Assembly: GCF_014202225.1 (NCBI RefSeq) | Contig: NZ_JACHGE010000010.1 | Location: 124,001 to 188,000 of the forward strand | Direction: 5' to 3' | Source: Algibacter amylolyticus | Lineage (GTDB): Bacteria; Bacteroidota; Bacteroidia; Flavobacteriales; Flavobacteriaceae | Length of the DNA: 64,000 bases | Part shown: positions 1-8,756 of the stretch, one piece after another | Numbering within the stretch: the first letter of the stretch is position 1 | How the letters are laid out: the number at the start of each line of letters is the position of its first letter | Translations under genes and position numbers: made by a program | Notes under the pieces: model-generated | Database searches by the model: none | The model's input: the letters and a program-made list of their open reading frames with translations, nothing else | What the model was told of the DNA's origin: nothing

Positions 1-1
1 T

Positions 2-865
2 AATAATGTAAAAATTCATTTAGAATACGAAAAAGAACTTCCTGAATTCTTTATTGCCGATCAATTAAAGATTTCTCAGATTTTAATAAACCTAGTTGGT
101 AATTCAATTAAATTCACCAAAAACGGAGATATCTGGATTCGTGTTTATAAAATTGAAGAAGAAGGCAAAATATACACACTTCGTTTTGAGGTAGAAGATA
201 ATGGTATTGGTATTAGTCAAGAAAAGCAAGACCATATGTTCGAAAGTTTCTCTCAAGGATCTATTCAAATTAATCGGAAATACGGTGGCACTGGTTTAGG
301 TCTTTCTATTGTAAAAGGTTTAATTGATATTTTAAAGGGTAAAATTTACGTAAAAAGTGAATTAAAGAAAGGAACAACATTCTACTTTGAAATTCCTTTA
401 GAGCAAACAAACATTAAAGAAGCAGAAGAAACAAAAGTGGCATATTTTGATGGTAACACAGACGATATAGATTTATCGAAAGTTAAAATCCTGGTTGTTG
501 AAGACAATAAAATCAACCAAATGATTACCAAAAAGATTTTAACTAAGATGGAACTTAAATGCGATATCGTGGACAATGGTGAAGAAGCCGTTGAAAGAAT
601 TCGTAATAATGATTATAATATTATCCTTATGGATATTCACATGCCAGGTATAAGTGGTATGGAAGCTACCAAGCGTGTTAGAGAGTTTGATAAAGACCTT
701 ACCATTTTTGCTTTAACAGCAGTAACCATTGAGGATAAAATGCAAGAATTTGACGAAGCTGGTTTTACAGACATTATCCCTAAACCATTTAAGCAAGAAG
801 AGTTCGAGAAAAAACTTTACAACGCCTTAACAAATAAAAATAAAGCGCCAGAAGCTAATGCTTAA
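2..865 (+). CDS. Hybrid sensor histidine kinase, 3' part only
   Basis: The gene enters from the left edge; its frame is open from base 2, so the N-terminal sensor and phospho-acceptor His are missing. The visible part begins in the HATPase_c domain: an N-box (INLVGNSIKFT), G1 box (VEDNGIGIS), F-box-like stretch (MFESFSQGS) and G2 box (GTGLGLSI). A C-terminal receiver domain follows, with an acidic pocket (VVEDNKINQ), a phospho-acceptor Asp in ILMDIHMPG, Thr/Ala in ALTA and Lys in PKPF. This is a hybrid kinase that autophosphorylates and passes phosphate to its own receiver. The signal and any partner regulator are not visible. It resembles the TPR hybrid kinase ending near 20.7 kb in domain order. 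The last bases overlap the convergent lpxK 3' end by 11 bp. Function class is certain; specific role is unknown. Confidence 0.93.
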   Translation, partial: NNVKIHLEYEKELPEFFIADQLKISQILINLVGNSIKFTKNGDIWIRVYKIEEEGKIYTLRFEVEDNGIGISQEKQDHMFESFSQGSIQINRKYGGTGLGLSIVKGLIDILKGKIYVKSELKKGTTFYFEIPLEQTNIKEAEETKVAYFDGNTDDIDLSKVKILVVEDNKINQMITKKILTKMELKCDIVDNGEEAVERIRNNDYNIILMDIHMPGISGMEATKRVREFDKDLTIFALTAVTIEDKMQEFDEAGFTDIIPKPFKQEEFEKKLYNALTNKNKAPEANA

Positions 866-1853
866 CAAAGGCTTTAATTAGAGTATTTAATTTATCTGCG
901 TCATCAATATTAACCGCAATAGGTAAGTAAAATAATTTCTCTTTTAAACTATCGTATTGTTTCAGTCTCATGTAGTCTTTTTCGGTGGTAACTATAACCT
1001 CCTTTTGCGCTAAATTTTCGATATCATTTAATGTGAAATTATAATGATCTTTAAAATTTAAATGTTCAAACTTCAAGTTTTTTTCATTCAAATAATTCAC
1101 CAATGGTTTCGCATTTGCTATACCTGTAACCAAAGTAAAAGGTACTAAGTTTTCAATATATTCGGTTTTATCTGCAGCTATTACAGATTTAGCATAATCA
1201 ATAGTGCTAAAAAAAACATGTTGATGCGTTTCAGGGCTAATACGTTTTACAATATTACTTTTTTCACTTGCATTTAAACCTTTAGGGCATTTGGTAACTA
1301 TAATAACATCGGCTCTTTTCGATCCACTTCTTGGTTCTCTTAAATTACCAGTAGGCAAAACAATATCCTTAAAAAAAGGATTCGCATACGTAGATAATAA
1401 AACATTAAATCCAGCACTAACCTTTCTGTGCTGATACGCATCATCTAGCAGTATAACATCAGGCTTTTCATTTTGCAGTATTTCAATACCATGTTTCCTA
1501 TCTGCATCAACAGCAACTAGAATAGAATCCTTAAACTTAGTATAAAACTGAAAAGGCTCATCGCCAATAGTATCTGCCGTCGCTGCTGTATTTGCTAATT
1601 GAAAGCCTTCTGTTTTACGTTTATACCCTCGACTTAGCGTAGCAACTTTAAAATCATCTTTTAAAAGTCTAATTAAATATTCAATCATTGGTGTTTTTCC
1701 CGTGCCACCAGCACTCAAATTACCAACACAAATAACAGGCAACTTATACGACTTCGATTTTTTAATACCTAAATCGTATAATTTATTTCGCAACCAAGTC
1801 ACCATGAAATAAATGGGAACAACGGGGAATAATAATTTTCTAATAATATTCAT
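855..1853 (-). CDS. lpxK: Tetraacyldisaccharide 4'-kinase (lipid A biosynthesis)
   Basis: LpxK phosphorylates the 4' position of the tetraacyldisaccharide-1-phosphate precursor of lipid A, at the cytoplasmic face of the inner membrane. The 332-residue product has the family's length. It has an N-terminal hydrophobic anchor (about residues 8-24) and a Walker A P-loop at residues 44-54 (GNLSAGGTGKT). Further family-like segments are TLSRGYKRK, GDEPFQ and the LLDDAYQHR acidic motif (family usually DDGFQHR). The C-terminal segment VTTEKDYMRL matches the usual TEKDAVKL. It stands alone between two plus-strand genes, converging with the hybrid kinase. No Shine-Dalgarno is evident, as is common in this phylum. 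Confidence is high. Confidence 0.95.
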   Translation of the reverse strand: MNIIRKLLFPVVPIYFMVTWLRNKLYDLGIKKSKSYKLPVICVGNLSAGGTGKTPMIEYLIRLLKDDFKVATLSRGYKRKTEGFQLANTAATADTIGDEPFQFYTKFKDSILVAVDADRKHGIEILQNEKPDVILLDDAYQHRKVSAGFNVLLSTYANPFFKDIVLPTGNLREPRSGSKRADVIIVTKCPKGLNASEKSNIVKRISPETHQHVFFSTIDYAKSVIAADKTEYIENLVPFTLVTGIANAKPLVNYLNEKNLKFEHLNFKDHYNFTLNDIENLAQKEVIVTTEKDYMRLKQYDSLKEKLFYLPIAVNIDDADKLNTLIKAFVKH

Positions 1854-1951
1854 TACTGCGAAATTGTATTTAAGCTCGAAATATAATTATTAAATCAAAG
1901 AAGATGTAATAACACGCTAAAAATAATTAGTTAAGGTGAAAGTAATTATTT

Positions 1952-1959
1952 TATCTTTG
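1952..1959 (+). promoter_or_regulatory. Bacteroidota -7 box (TATCTTTG) for the Nif3-family gene
   Basis: A perfect match to the TAnnTTTG -7 consensus of the Bacteroidota housekeeping sigma factor lies 20 bp before the ATG. A TTA-rich stretch sits where a -33 TTG would be expected. Confidence 0.6.
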
Positions 1960-1978
1960 AATTTAAACACAAATTAAT

Positions 1979-3073
1979 ATGATTATACAGGACGTTATAA
2001 ATCATTTAGAAGCGTTGGCACCTTTAGCTTACGCCGAAGATTTCGATAATGTTGGCCTTTTAGTAGGCAATAAATCCAACAAAGTAACAGGAATACTAGT
2101 TACCTTAGACACTCTCGAAGCTGTTGTAGACGAGGCCATTGAGGCTAACTGCAACATGATTGTAAGCTTCCACCCTATTATTTTTAAAGGCTTAAAAAAA
2201 ATAACAGGCAAAAATTATGTGGAGCGTGTAGTTTTAAAAGCCATAAAACATGATATAGCTATTTTTAGTATCCATACAGCCTTAGATAATGCGCAGCATG
2301 GTGTAAACGACATGATTTGCAACCAATTACAACTCACAAACAAACGCATTTTAATACCGCAAAGCGCTACCATAAAAAAACTAACCACCTACGTGCCCAA
2401 AAAAGAAGCCAACCAACTAAGAACAGCCCTGTTTAACGCAGGAGCAGGTAACATTGGTAATTATTCCAATTGCAGTTTTAATGTAGAAGGTCAAGGCACT
2501 TACAAAGGCAATGAAGATGCTAACCCAACCCTAGGCAAAAAAGGAGAAAACCACACCGAAACCGAAACAAAAATTACGGTAACCTTCGCAAAACACCTGC
2601 AAAACAACATTTTATCCACACTGTTTAAAACCCATTCTTACGAGGAAGTAGCCTATGAAATTACAACCATAGAGAACAAAAACCAGAATATTGGTATTGG
2701 TATGATTGGCGAATTTGCCCAATCCATGCACGAAAATCAGTTTTTAAACCATTTAAAAACAAAAATGAATACAAAATGCGTAAGGCATTCCGCATTATTA
2801 AATAAAAACATAAAACGCGTGGCGGTTTTGGGCGGCTCCGGAAGTTTTGCCATTAACGCAGCTAAAACCGCTGGTGCTGATGCTTTTATAACCGCCGATT
2901 TAAAATATCACGATTTTTTTTCAGCCGAAAACACCATACTTTTGGCAGATATTGGACATTACGAAAGCGAGCAATACACAAAAAATCTTTTAGTAGCTTA
3001 TCTTACAAAAAAAATTACTAATTTTGCAATCATTTTATCAAAGATAAATACCAATCCTGTTAAGTATTTTTAA
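1979..3073 (+). CDS. Nif3-like dinuclear metal-center hexameric protein
   Basis: This is a NIF3/YbgI-family protein, a toroidal hexamer with a dinuclear metal site; the physiological reaction is still debated. At 364 residues it is the long form, longer than E. coli YbgI because a central insertion (about residues 125-235) splits the fold. Likely metal ligands are His65 in VSFHPIIF, the His/Asp of FSIHTALDNAQHG, and the C-terminal His and Glu in LADIGHYESE. An N-terminal DNVGLLVG and a GGSGSF near residue 285 are also family-like. The ATG follows a good -7 box. Three bases separate its stop from the next ATG, so the two genes form a likely operon; this pairing is familiar to me from related genomes. 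Confidence 0.92.
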   Translation: MIIQDVINHLEALAPLAYAEDFDNVGLLVGNKSNKVTGILVTLDTLEAVVDEAIEANCNMIVSFHPIIFKGLKKITGKNYVERVVLKAIKHDIAIFSIHTALDNAQHGVNDMICNQLQLTNKRILIPQSATIKKLTTYVPKKEANQLRTALFNAGAGNIGNYSNCSFNVEGQGTYKGNEDANPTLGKKGENHTETETKITVTFAKHLQNNILSTLFKTHSYEEVAYEITTIENKNQNIGIGMIGEFAQSMHENQFLNHLKTKMNTKCVRHSALLNKNIKRVAVLGGSGSFAINAAKTAGADAFITADLKYHDFFSAENTILLADIGHYESEQYTKNLLVAYLTKKITNFAIILSKINTNPVKYF

Positions 3074-3076
3074 AGT

Positions 3077-3856
3077 ATGGCTAAAAAGAAAGAAGTAACT
3101 GTTGAAGAGCGTTTAAGAGCTTTATACGATTTACAACTCATCGATTCACGAATTGATGAAATTAGAAATGTTCGTGGAGAACTTCCTTTAGAAGTTCGAG
3201 ATTTAGAAGATGAAGTTGCTGGGTTAAACATAAGATTAGAAAAACTTATATCTAATTTAGAAGTAGTAGATAACGATATCGTTGCGAAGAAAAACTCAAT
3301 CGAGGAATCTAAAGCTTTAATAAAAAAATATAGCGAGCAACAAAAAAACGTTAGAAATAACAGAGAATTCAACTCTCTTACTAAAGAAGTAGAATTTCAA
3401 GAATTAGAAATTGAATTAGCTGAAAAGCACATTAAAGAATTCAAAGCACAAATAGAGCAGAAAAAAGTTGTAATTTCTGAAACTAAAGAGCGTTTAAAAG
3501 AGCGTGAAAACCACCTAAAGCACAAAAAGAGTGAGTTAGATGCTATTTTAGCAGAAACCGAAAAAGAAGAACAAGCTTTAATAGGTAAGTCTGAAGATTA
3601 CAAAAAGCAAATCGAAGAGCGTTTAGTTAAAGCATATACTAGAATTAGAACAAACGTAAAGAACGGATTAGCAGTTGTTGCCATCGAAAGAGGAGCATCT
3701 GGAGGATCATTCTTCACCATTCCACCACAAGTACAGGTAGAAATTGCTTCACGTAAAAAAGTAATTACAGATGAGCATAGCGGACGTATTTTAGTCGATG
3801 CAGAATTAGCTGAAGAGCAAAAAGCAAAAATGGCAAAAATGTTTTCTAAACTATAA
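3077..3856 (+). CDS. Coiled-coil protein of the C4-type zinc-ribbon family, lacking all cysteines
   Basis: The first 190 residues or so are a long charged coiled coil, and the C-terminus aligns with the small zinc-ribbon module of this bacterial family (PF02591-type). In the usual form two CxxC pairs flank the IPPQ segment and precede GRIL. Here the first pair position reads RGASGG (205-210), IPPQ is retained, and the second reads EHSGRIL (233-239). There is no cysteine anywhere in the 259 residues, so this copy cannot bind zinc through Cys4. The fold may survive without metal. Function is unknown; the constant Nif3 neighbour suggests a shared process. It ends just before a strong terminator. 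Confidence 0.88.
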   Translation: MAKKKEVTVEERLRALYDLQLIDSRIDEIRNVRGELPLEVRDLEDEVAGLNIRLEKLISNLEVVDNDIVAKKNSIEESKALIKKYSEQQKNVRNNREFNSLTKEVEFQELEIELAEKHIKEFKAQIEQKKVVISETKERLKERENHLKHKKSELDAILAETEKEEQALIGKSEDYKKQIEERLVKAYTRIRTNVKNGLAVVAIERGASGGSFFTIPPQVQVEIASRKKVITDEHSGRILVDAELAEEQKAKMAKMFSKL

Positions 3857-3878
3857 GTCATTTTAAATACACATAATT

Positions 3879-3909
3879 AAGCCTTCAATTAATTTTGAAG
3901 GCTTTTTTT
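3879..3909 (+). terminator. Rho-independent terminator after the Nif3/coiled-coil operon
   Basis: A ten-base-pair stem AAGCCTTCAA / TTGAAGGCTT with a 6-nt loop runs into seven Ts, 23 bp after the stop codon. Confidence 0.88.
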
Positions 3910-3920
3910 ATACCTAATAA

Positions 3921-4014
3921 TTTGGGCGTTACCCTAGGGTCGGGCTTTCCACTACAAGTCCTCGCACCTCCTTTGTCGGGCTGTGGGCTTTTCGTTGCAA
4001 TCCCTAACGCGGGT
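3921..4014 (+). repeat. Dispersed intergenic repeat, copy A (compact form)
   Basis: First of five copies in the window. It starts TTTGGGCGTTACC, continues GGGTCGGGCTTTCC, has the middle module CAAGTCCTCGCAC...TCGGGCTGTGGGCTT, and ends CAATCCCTAACGCG. The ends carry a short inverted repeat (GCGTTA at the left, TAACGC at the right). This copy also holds the perfect palindrome ACCCTAGGGT. It lies just past a terminator. No ORF is present. See the finding on the repeat family. Confidence 0.85.
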
Positions 4015-4133
4015 TAGTTTGCTGTTGATAATCCTTAGCTTCTAGTTTGCACATACCAATAAAATTTTAAAACAACATTAACAAAAACCATTTAAGGTTT
4101 CATACATTTATACGTCTAAACAAAGAAAAATTA

Positions 4134-4790
4134 ATGAAAAACATCATTCCAATATTAGCCTTAACCCTGTTTTTTAGTTGCCAAAATTCAGCACAAACAT
4201 CAAAAAAACAAGACGCCGTTATAAATGCAGACCCCATTGAAGTCCCTATAAAAAACGGAAAAGCTAAAGCTTACTTTGCTAGTGGATGCTTTTGGTGCTT
4301 AGAAGCCATTTACGAAAGCGTAAAAGGCGTTGAGGAATCGATCTCAGGATATTCCGGCGGACATACCAAAAACCCTACCTACACCTCAAGCAACACAGGA
4401 AAAACAGGACATGCCGAAGCTGTAGAAATTATTTACGACCCAAAAATTGTGAGTTTTGAAACCTTAGTCGATGTTTATTTTGCATCGCAAAACGTAACCC
4501 AAGTAAACGGACAAGGTAACGACCGCGGGTCGCAATACCGCTCTATACTTTTTTACCAAAACGAAGCACAAAAGCAAATCATATTAAAGAAAAAAGAAGC
4601 ATTAGCAAAAAAGTTAAATGTAACAATTGCAGCCGAAGTGTATCCTTTTCAAAAATTCTGGATAGCCGAAGACTATCATCAAAATTACGAACGCTTACAC
4701 CCAAACCACCCATATATACAAAATGTATCGGTACCAAGATTAAATCGATTTAAAGCAAAAATGCCAGAAGTTTTAAAAGACAAGCATTAG
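4134..4790 (+). CDS. msrA: Peptide-methionine (S)-S-oxide reductase, lipoprotein form
   Basis: MsrA reduces the S-epimer of methionine sulfoxide in proteins, repairing oxidative damage. The catalytic signature GCFWCLE is at residues 51-57 with nucleophile Cys52. SGYSGGH, HAEAVEI and the EDYHQNY segment are also typical. A lipoprotein signal peptide precedes it (LFFSC, lipid-acceptor Cys16), so the enzyme is expected to act in the periplasm or on the outer membrane. The protein is 218 residues because of that leader. There is no msrB beside it. It seems monocistronic, with a weak hairpin downstream. The recycling cysteine usual near the C-terminus is not obvious, so the regeneration route is unclear. 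Confidence 0.96.
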   Translation: MKNIIPILALTLFFSCQNSAQTSKKQDAVINADPIEVPIKNGKAKAYFASGCFWCLEAIYESVKGVEESISGYSGGHTKNPTYTSSNTGKTGHAEAVEIIYDPKIVSFETLVDVYFASQNVTQVNGQGNDRGSQYRSILFYQNEAQKQIILKKKEALAKKLNVTIAAEVYPFQKFWIAEDYHQNYERLHPNHPYIQNVSVPRLNRFKAKMPEVLKDKH

Positions 4791-4819
4791 CATTTAGTTT
4801 AACACAAATAGTTTCTTAA

Positions 4820-4867
4820 AACCTCGCAAAACTGGCCAATAAGCTATTTTTTCGAGGTTATTTTATT
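4820..4867 (+). terminator. Possible weak terminator downstream of msrA
   Basis: A seven-base stem AACCTCG / CGAGGTT with a 26-nt loop is followed by the T-rich ATTTTATTT. The loop is long and the T-tract interrupted, so this is tentative. The rest of the gap to the next gene holds nothing else I can identify. Confidence 0.4.
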
Positions 4868-5026
4868 TAATATTACATAACATACCAATTACACCCCCTA
4901 ATTGTGCCAATTCCTCCCTCTTAAATATCAAAATTTAGCGGTTCCTTTAAAATCAGATTTTTTACCACCACTTGCTTTAACAGTATAAAGCTTAAAAAAT
5001 CTATTATTAACAACCTAAACTAAATT

Positions 5027-7042
5027 ATGACATTTAAAACCACCATTATCTTTACCCTATGCTGCTATTGGATTATTTTAAACTTAAACGCACAAACCTC
5101 ATCTAACATAACCATTAATTACGCCCAAGATTTAGGAGAATCCAGGCAAGTAGCTAGTGGCTTACTACATGGTATAAGTGCAACCCATCCTGCCCAATAT
5201 TTAATAGATGGCATAACAATTAAAGCTATAAGAGGTGCAGACTACTACCCTAACTTACCAAGTTATTTCGAGCAACCAACCTACGACAGGGCTATTGCAA
5301 CAAACGCTAAATTAATGATAGGCTTATATTACCATAGAGACCCAGATCAATTTTACCCAAGCGAAAGCACTTACGAGGCTTGGTCAAACATTTGTAAAGA
5401 CATTTATAACGAAGCACAAACTAGAAATCTAGATGTGTATAGTTGGATTACCTGGAACGAACCACGCTTACAATGGGGAAACAGCGCAAGCAATAGACTC
5501 CGTTATTTTAAAGCCCACGACGTGGCTTACAAAGCCGTAAAGTCTATAAGCCAACAGGCCAAAATCCAAGCCCCAGAAGACCATGCTTACAATTTTGGGT
5601 TTATGCAAGAGTTCCTAACGTTTTGCAAAACCAACAACTGCTTACCCGATGTTTTAGCGTGGCACGAGCTGTCTGACAACCCAATAAATATAGAAGCGCA
5701 TTGTTTAGAACTAAAAACCTGGATGGAAAACAACGATATTGAACCTATGCCTATGGCTGTAACAGAATACCAAGGATCCTCATACTCCAACAATAACACC
5801 TCTATACCAGGTGTAAATGTGTATTATTTAGCTTCGATGGAAAGAGCTATAGCGCATGGCTTTGAATACGGCCTGCATTCCTGCTGGACTCGCACAGGAG
5901 AAGACCCAGATTTTATAGCAACCCTTGCAGATATGGCAGATCGAGACCACGCCAACTTACCTAGAGGTCTTTGGTGGAATTACAATGCATATAAGAACAT
6001 GACAGGAAGAAAAGTTGGTGTAAGCATTATTGGTGCGAACTCAGATGCTATTGCTAGTAGCGACGAACAAATGAAACGTTCGGTTATTTTAATTGGTACA
6101 AGAAACTACACCACGCCCCATGATGTAGCGATAACCCTAAACAATATACCCGAATATTTAAAGCATAACAATAAAGTAAACATTAGAGTAGAACTTATTA
6201 CGGATGCTATGATATTAACAAATCCTGAAACCGTAATTACTAACAATTATACTGTAAACAACAATTCGGTGTCATTAGTCTTACCACAAATGGCTGGTAA
6301 AACCGCTTATGCCATATATGTGTCGCCGGCAACCAATGATGCTAACATAACAACCTACCAAGCCGAAAACCTTACCGTTAAAAGAACTTACACCACAGGA
6401 ACACCACATTACACCATAAATGAGACTAACGCTAGTGATGGAGCCGCTGCAGTTTTAGAGGCTAATGCAATTGGAGATTTTGTGGAATACACCATACCAT
6501 CGCCCGGAGCCGGTGTATATAATTTAAAAGCTTTGCTTAAAGGCGCTACAAGCCATGGTTTTGTGCAATTATACATTAATGGAAAAGCAACTTGCCCGCC
6601 AGAAGATTTTTACAATCCCACAACAGGCTATTACACAAACGACTTTGGTAATATTGAAATAGGACCTAACGACTTAAATTTAAAATTTGAGGTAGTTGGC
6701 AAACACCCTAATTCATCAAACTACACGATGTTTTTTGACAAATTCGATTTAACATTATTAGGCAATACACCAACTGCAAGTGCAACCGACTTTTCCAAAA
6801 ACAACAATTTAAAAATTTACCCTAACCCAACAAATAGCACCTTAACCATTGAAACAAAAAACATAACTTTCGATGCAAATTCTAAACTTCACCTATACGA
6901 TAATACAGGTCGCGTAATAATTTCAAAAACACATACAAACAAAGTAAACCACCTAGATATAAGCAACTTATCACCTGGTATTTATTTTATAAAAGTTACT
7001 AATACGCACAAAACTTTAATAAAACGAATTACCAAAAAATAA
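5027..7042 (+). CDS. Secreted glycosidase-like protein with C-terminal carbohydrate-binding-like and T9SS sorting domains
   Basis: A signal peptide (to about residue 22, ending NAQ) leads into a catalytic-like domain of about 400 residues. It contains WNEP with Glu145, typical of the acid/base of clan GH-A (beta/alpha)8 glycosidases, and AVTEYQG with Glu247 as the candidate nucleophile; the spacing fits a retaining enzyme. From about residue 445 (YQAENLTV) to 580 lies a beta-sandwich resembling a CBM6/35-like carbohydrate-binding module. The final ~75 residues (IYPNPTNS... SPGIYFIKV...) are a T9SS type A sorting domain, so it should be exported across the outer membrane. I cannot name the GH family or substrate. 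No SusC/SusD pair or other CAZyme is adjacent. Confidence 0.82.
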   Translation: MTFKTTIIFTLCCYWIILNLNAQTSSNITINYAQDLGESRQVASGLLHGISATHPAQYLIDGITIKAIRGADYYPNLPSYFEQPTYDRAIATNAKLMIGLYYHRDPDQFYPSESTYEAWSNICKDIYNEAQTRNLDVYSWITWNEPRLQWGNSASNRLRYFKAHDVAYKAVKSISQQAKIQAPEDHAYNFGFMQEFLTFCKTNNCLPDVLAWHELSDNPINIEAHCLELKTWMENNDIEPMPMAVTEYQGSSYSNNNTSIPGVNVYYLASMERAIAHGFEYGLHSCWTRTGEDPDFIATLADMADRDHANLPRGLWWNYNAYKNMTGRKVGVSIIGANSDAIASSDEQMKRSVILIGTRNYTTPHDVAITLNNIPEYLKHNNKVNIRVELITDAMILTNPETVITNNYTVNNNSVSLVLPQMAGKTAYAIYVSPATNDANITTYQAENLTVKRTYTTGTPHYTINETNASDGAAAVLEANAIGDFVEYTIPSPGAGVYNLKALLKGATSHGFVQLYINGKATCPPEDFYNPTTGYYTNDFGNIEIGPNDLNLKFEVVGKHPNSSNYTMFFDKFDLTLLGNTPTASATDFSKNNNLKIYPNPTNSTLTIETKNITFDANSKLHLYDNTGRVIISKTHTNKVNHLDISNLSPGIYFIKVTNTHKTLIKRITKK

Positions 7043-7071
7043 AATAACTCTACTTTTTACTTTGAAGGCTG

Positions 7072-7872
7072 CTACATTTTTGATGCCTTCAAAGTAAAAA
7101 TTAAAGGATACAATTTATCGTTGCTTACAAACATCCCAGAATCCGTTTTTGTTAAATTTGGCAACACATCATAAGGGCTTTCATCAAACTCCTTTAGATA
7201 TTCTATTTGCAATCCAGCATCGGTTAAAGCATTAATCACTTCGCTTAAACCATGGTTCCAACCATATTCTTTACTTATCATTTTAGAGTTTTGGTTAGCA
7301 TATGTGCCTTCATATTCTTCATAAATAACCTCGTCTTGCATATAACCATATCGCATTACGGGTTTATCATTTAAATAATCGAACATCCATACTATCGGAT
7401 GAAATTCAGCTATAAAAAATATACCTCCTTTTTTTAAACGTTCAGCAATCATTTTGCCCCAAGGTTTTAAATCTGGCAACCACCCTATAACGCCATAAGT
7501 AGTATAAACAATATCGAATTCTTCCTTTACAAATTCCGAAGTATCCAAAACATTACAACAAACAAATTCTGCGTCAAGCTTTAATTCATCATTTAATTGT
7601 TTTGCTAGCTTTATACCCTCATCACTCAAATCGACACCTGTGCACTTGGCTCCCATCCTGCTCCAACTCAAAGTATCTTGCCCAAAATGACATTGTAAAT
7701 GCAATAGCGATTTTCCTTTTACATCTTTTAAAGCCTCTAATTCATAAGGCATTAAAGAGGATTTCCCGTTTTTAAAGGCTTCTAAATCATACATATCACT
7801 TTTAGCATGAGTTTTTACTTTTTCATTCCAGGTGCTTTTATTCGTATTAAAATATTTATCGTAGTTACTCAT
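7072..7872 (-). CDS. Class I SAM-dependent methyltransferase
   Basis: The SAM-binding motif I is LLHLQCHFGQDTL (unusual Q-C-H in place of D-x-G-x-G), followed by motif II acidic GVDLSDE and a motif-IV-like TTYGVIGWLPDL. This variant is typical of a small-molecule methyltransferase group in Bacteroidota whose substrate is not known to me. Translation could begin at a TTG two codons further upstream, but the ATG giving MSNYDKYF is preferred. The product is 266 residues. It is divergent from the lipoprotein gene starting at 7906, with both starts within about 35 bp. Confidence 0.85.
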   Translation of the reverse strand: MSNYDKYFNTNKSTWNEKVKTHAKSDMYDLEAFKNGKSSLMPYELEALKDVKGKSLLHLQCHFGQDTLSWSRMGAKCTGVDLSDEGIKLAKQLNDELKLDAEFVCCNVLDTSEFVKEEFDIVYTTYGVIGWLPDLKPWGKMIAERLKKGGIFFIAEFHPIVWMFDYLNDKPVMRYGYMQDEVIYEEYEGTYANQNSKMISKEYGWNHGLSEVINALTDAGLQIEYLKEFDESPYDVLPNLTKTDSGMFVSNDKLYPLIFTLKASKM

Positions 7873-7882
7873 TTCCAAATGA

Positions 7883-7890
7883 TATCTTTG
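7883..7890 (+). promoter_or_regulatory. Bacteroidota -7 box (TATCTTTG) for the lipoprotein gene
   Basis: A perfect TAnnTTTG match lies 16 bp upstream of the ATG at 7906, inside the short divergent gap with the methyltransferase gene. The leader would be only about ten nucleotides. Confidence 0.55.
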
Positions 7891-7905
7891 TAAAAACTCT
7901 AAATT

Positions 7906-8547
7906 ATGAAAAAAATATTAGTAGCCGTTTGCCTAATTGCATTTAGCCTTTCCTGTAAACAAAAGGAAGAAAAAGCTATAAAAGAAATAAGTATAGCTCA
8001 AAAAATAGCTAATGCACATGGGTTTGAAAATTGGAATACTGTTTCTGAAATTCAGTTTACCTTTTTTAATAAAAGAAGTTGGGTTTGGAAACCAAAAACT
8101 AACGCTGTTACGCTAATTACTGAGAAAGACACGATAAACTATAATAGAAAAGCCTTAGATAGTTTATCTGTAAAAGCCGATAGAGCATTTATAAATGATA
8201 AATTTTGGTTACTTATACCGTTTCAATTGGTTTGGGATCAAGGCACTACAATATCTAAACAAACTACAGCACAATCACCAATACACAAAATACAGCTTAA
8301 TAAAATAACGCTTACCTACCCAGATACTGGCGGTTATACACCAGGTGATGCTTACGATATTTATTATGATAACGATTTTATAATTAAAGAATGGGCCTTT
8401 AGAAAAGGAAATGCCAATACCACTGGACTTATAAACACGTTTGAAAACCACCAAGATTTTTATGGCATTAAAATAGCATTAGATCATAAAAAGGCAGAAG
8501 GCAACTGGAATTTAACCTTAACAGGCATAAAAATTAAAAAAGAGTAA
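7906..8547 (+). CDS. Lipoprotein of unknown function (DUF6503-like)
   Basis: A lipoprotein signal peptide ends in the lipobox SLSC (Cys17). The remaining ~195 residues resemble Bacteroidota lipoproteins grouped as DUF6503, judging from segments such as AHGFENWNTVSEIQFTF near the start, INDKFWLLIPFQLVWD mid-protein and an aromatic-rich C-terminal half. The family assignment is from memory and not certain. The fold may be a lipocalin/LolA-like beta barrel, which is inference. It probably faces the periplasm on a membrane anchor. It is followed by a strong terminator, so it is likely transcribed alone. Confidence 0.8.
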   Translation: MKKILVAVCLIAFSLSCKQKEEKAIKEISIAQKIANAHGFENWNTVSEIQFTFFNKRSWVWKPKTNAVTLITEKDTINYNRKALDSLSVKADRAFINDKFWLLIPFQLVWDQGTTISKQTTAQSPIHKIQLNKITLTYPDTGGYTPGDAYDIYYDNDFIIKEWAFRKGNANTTGLINTFENHQDFYGIKIALDHKKAEGNWNLTLTGIKIKKE

Positions 8548-8637
8548 TTTTTTTATTAACTAAAACATCTAAACTACAGTTTACCACGTATATAAACTAT
8601 AAGAGTTATTTTTCCGCTATATGCGTCTATATATATT

Positions 8638-8676
8638 AAAGCGCTTCAATCAAAGGTTGAAGCGCTTTTCCTTTTT
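8638..8676 (+). terminator. Rho-independent terminator
   Basis: A twelve-base-pair perfect stem AAAGCGCTTCAA / TTGAAGCGCTTT with a 7-nt loop is followed by a T-rich tail (TCCTTTTT). It lies between the convergent lipoprotein and CDGSH genes and best serves the plus strand. Confidence 0.85.
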
Positions 8677-8756
8677 AACGAAAATCTACTTACGACATAG
8701 CTAGTCCTTTATAATTTGTGGTTATAATATTCTACAATAAAATTTAAATCCCTGTT

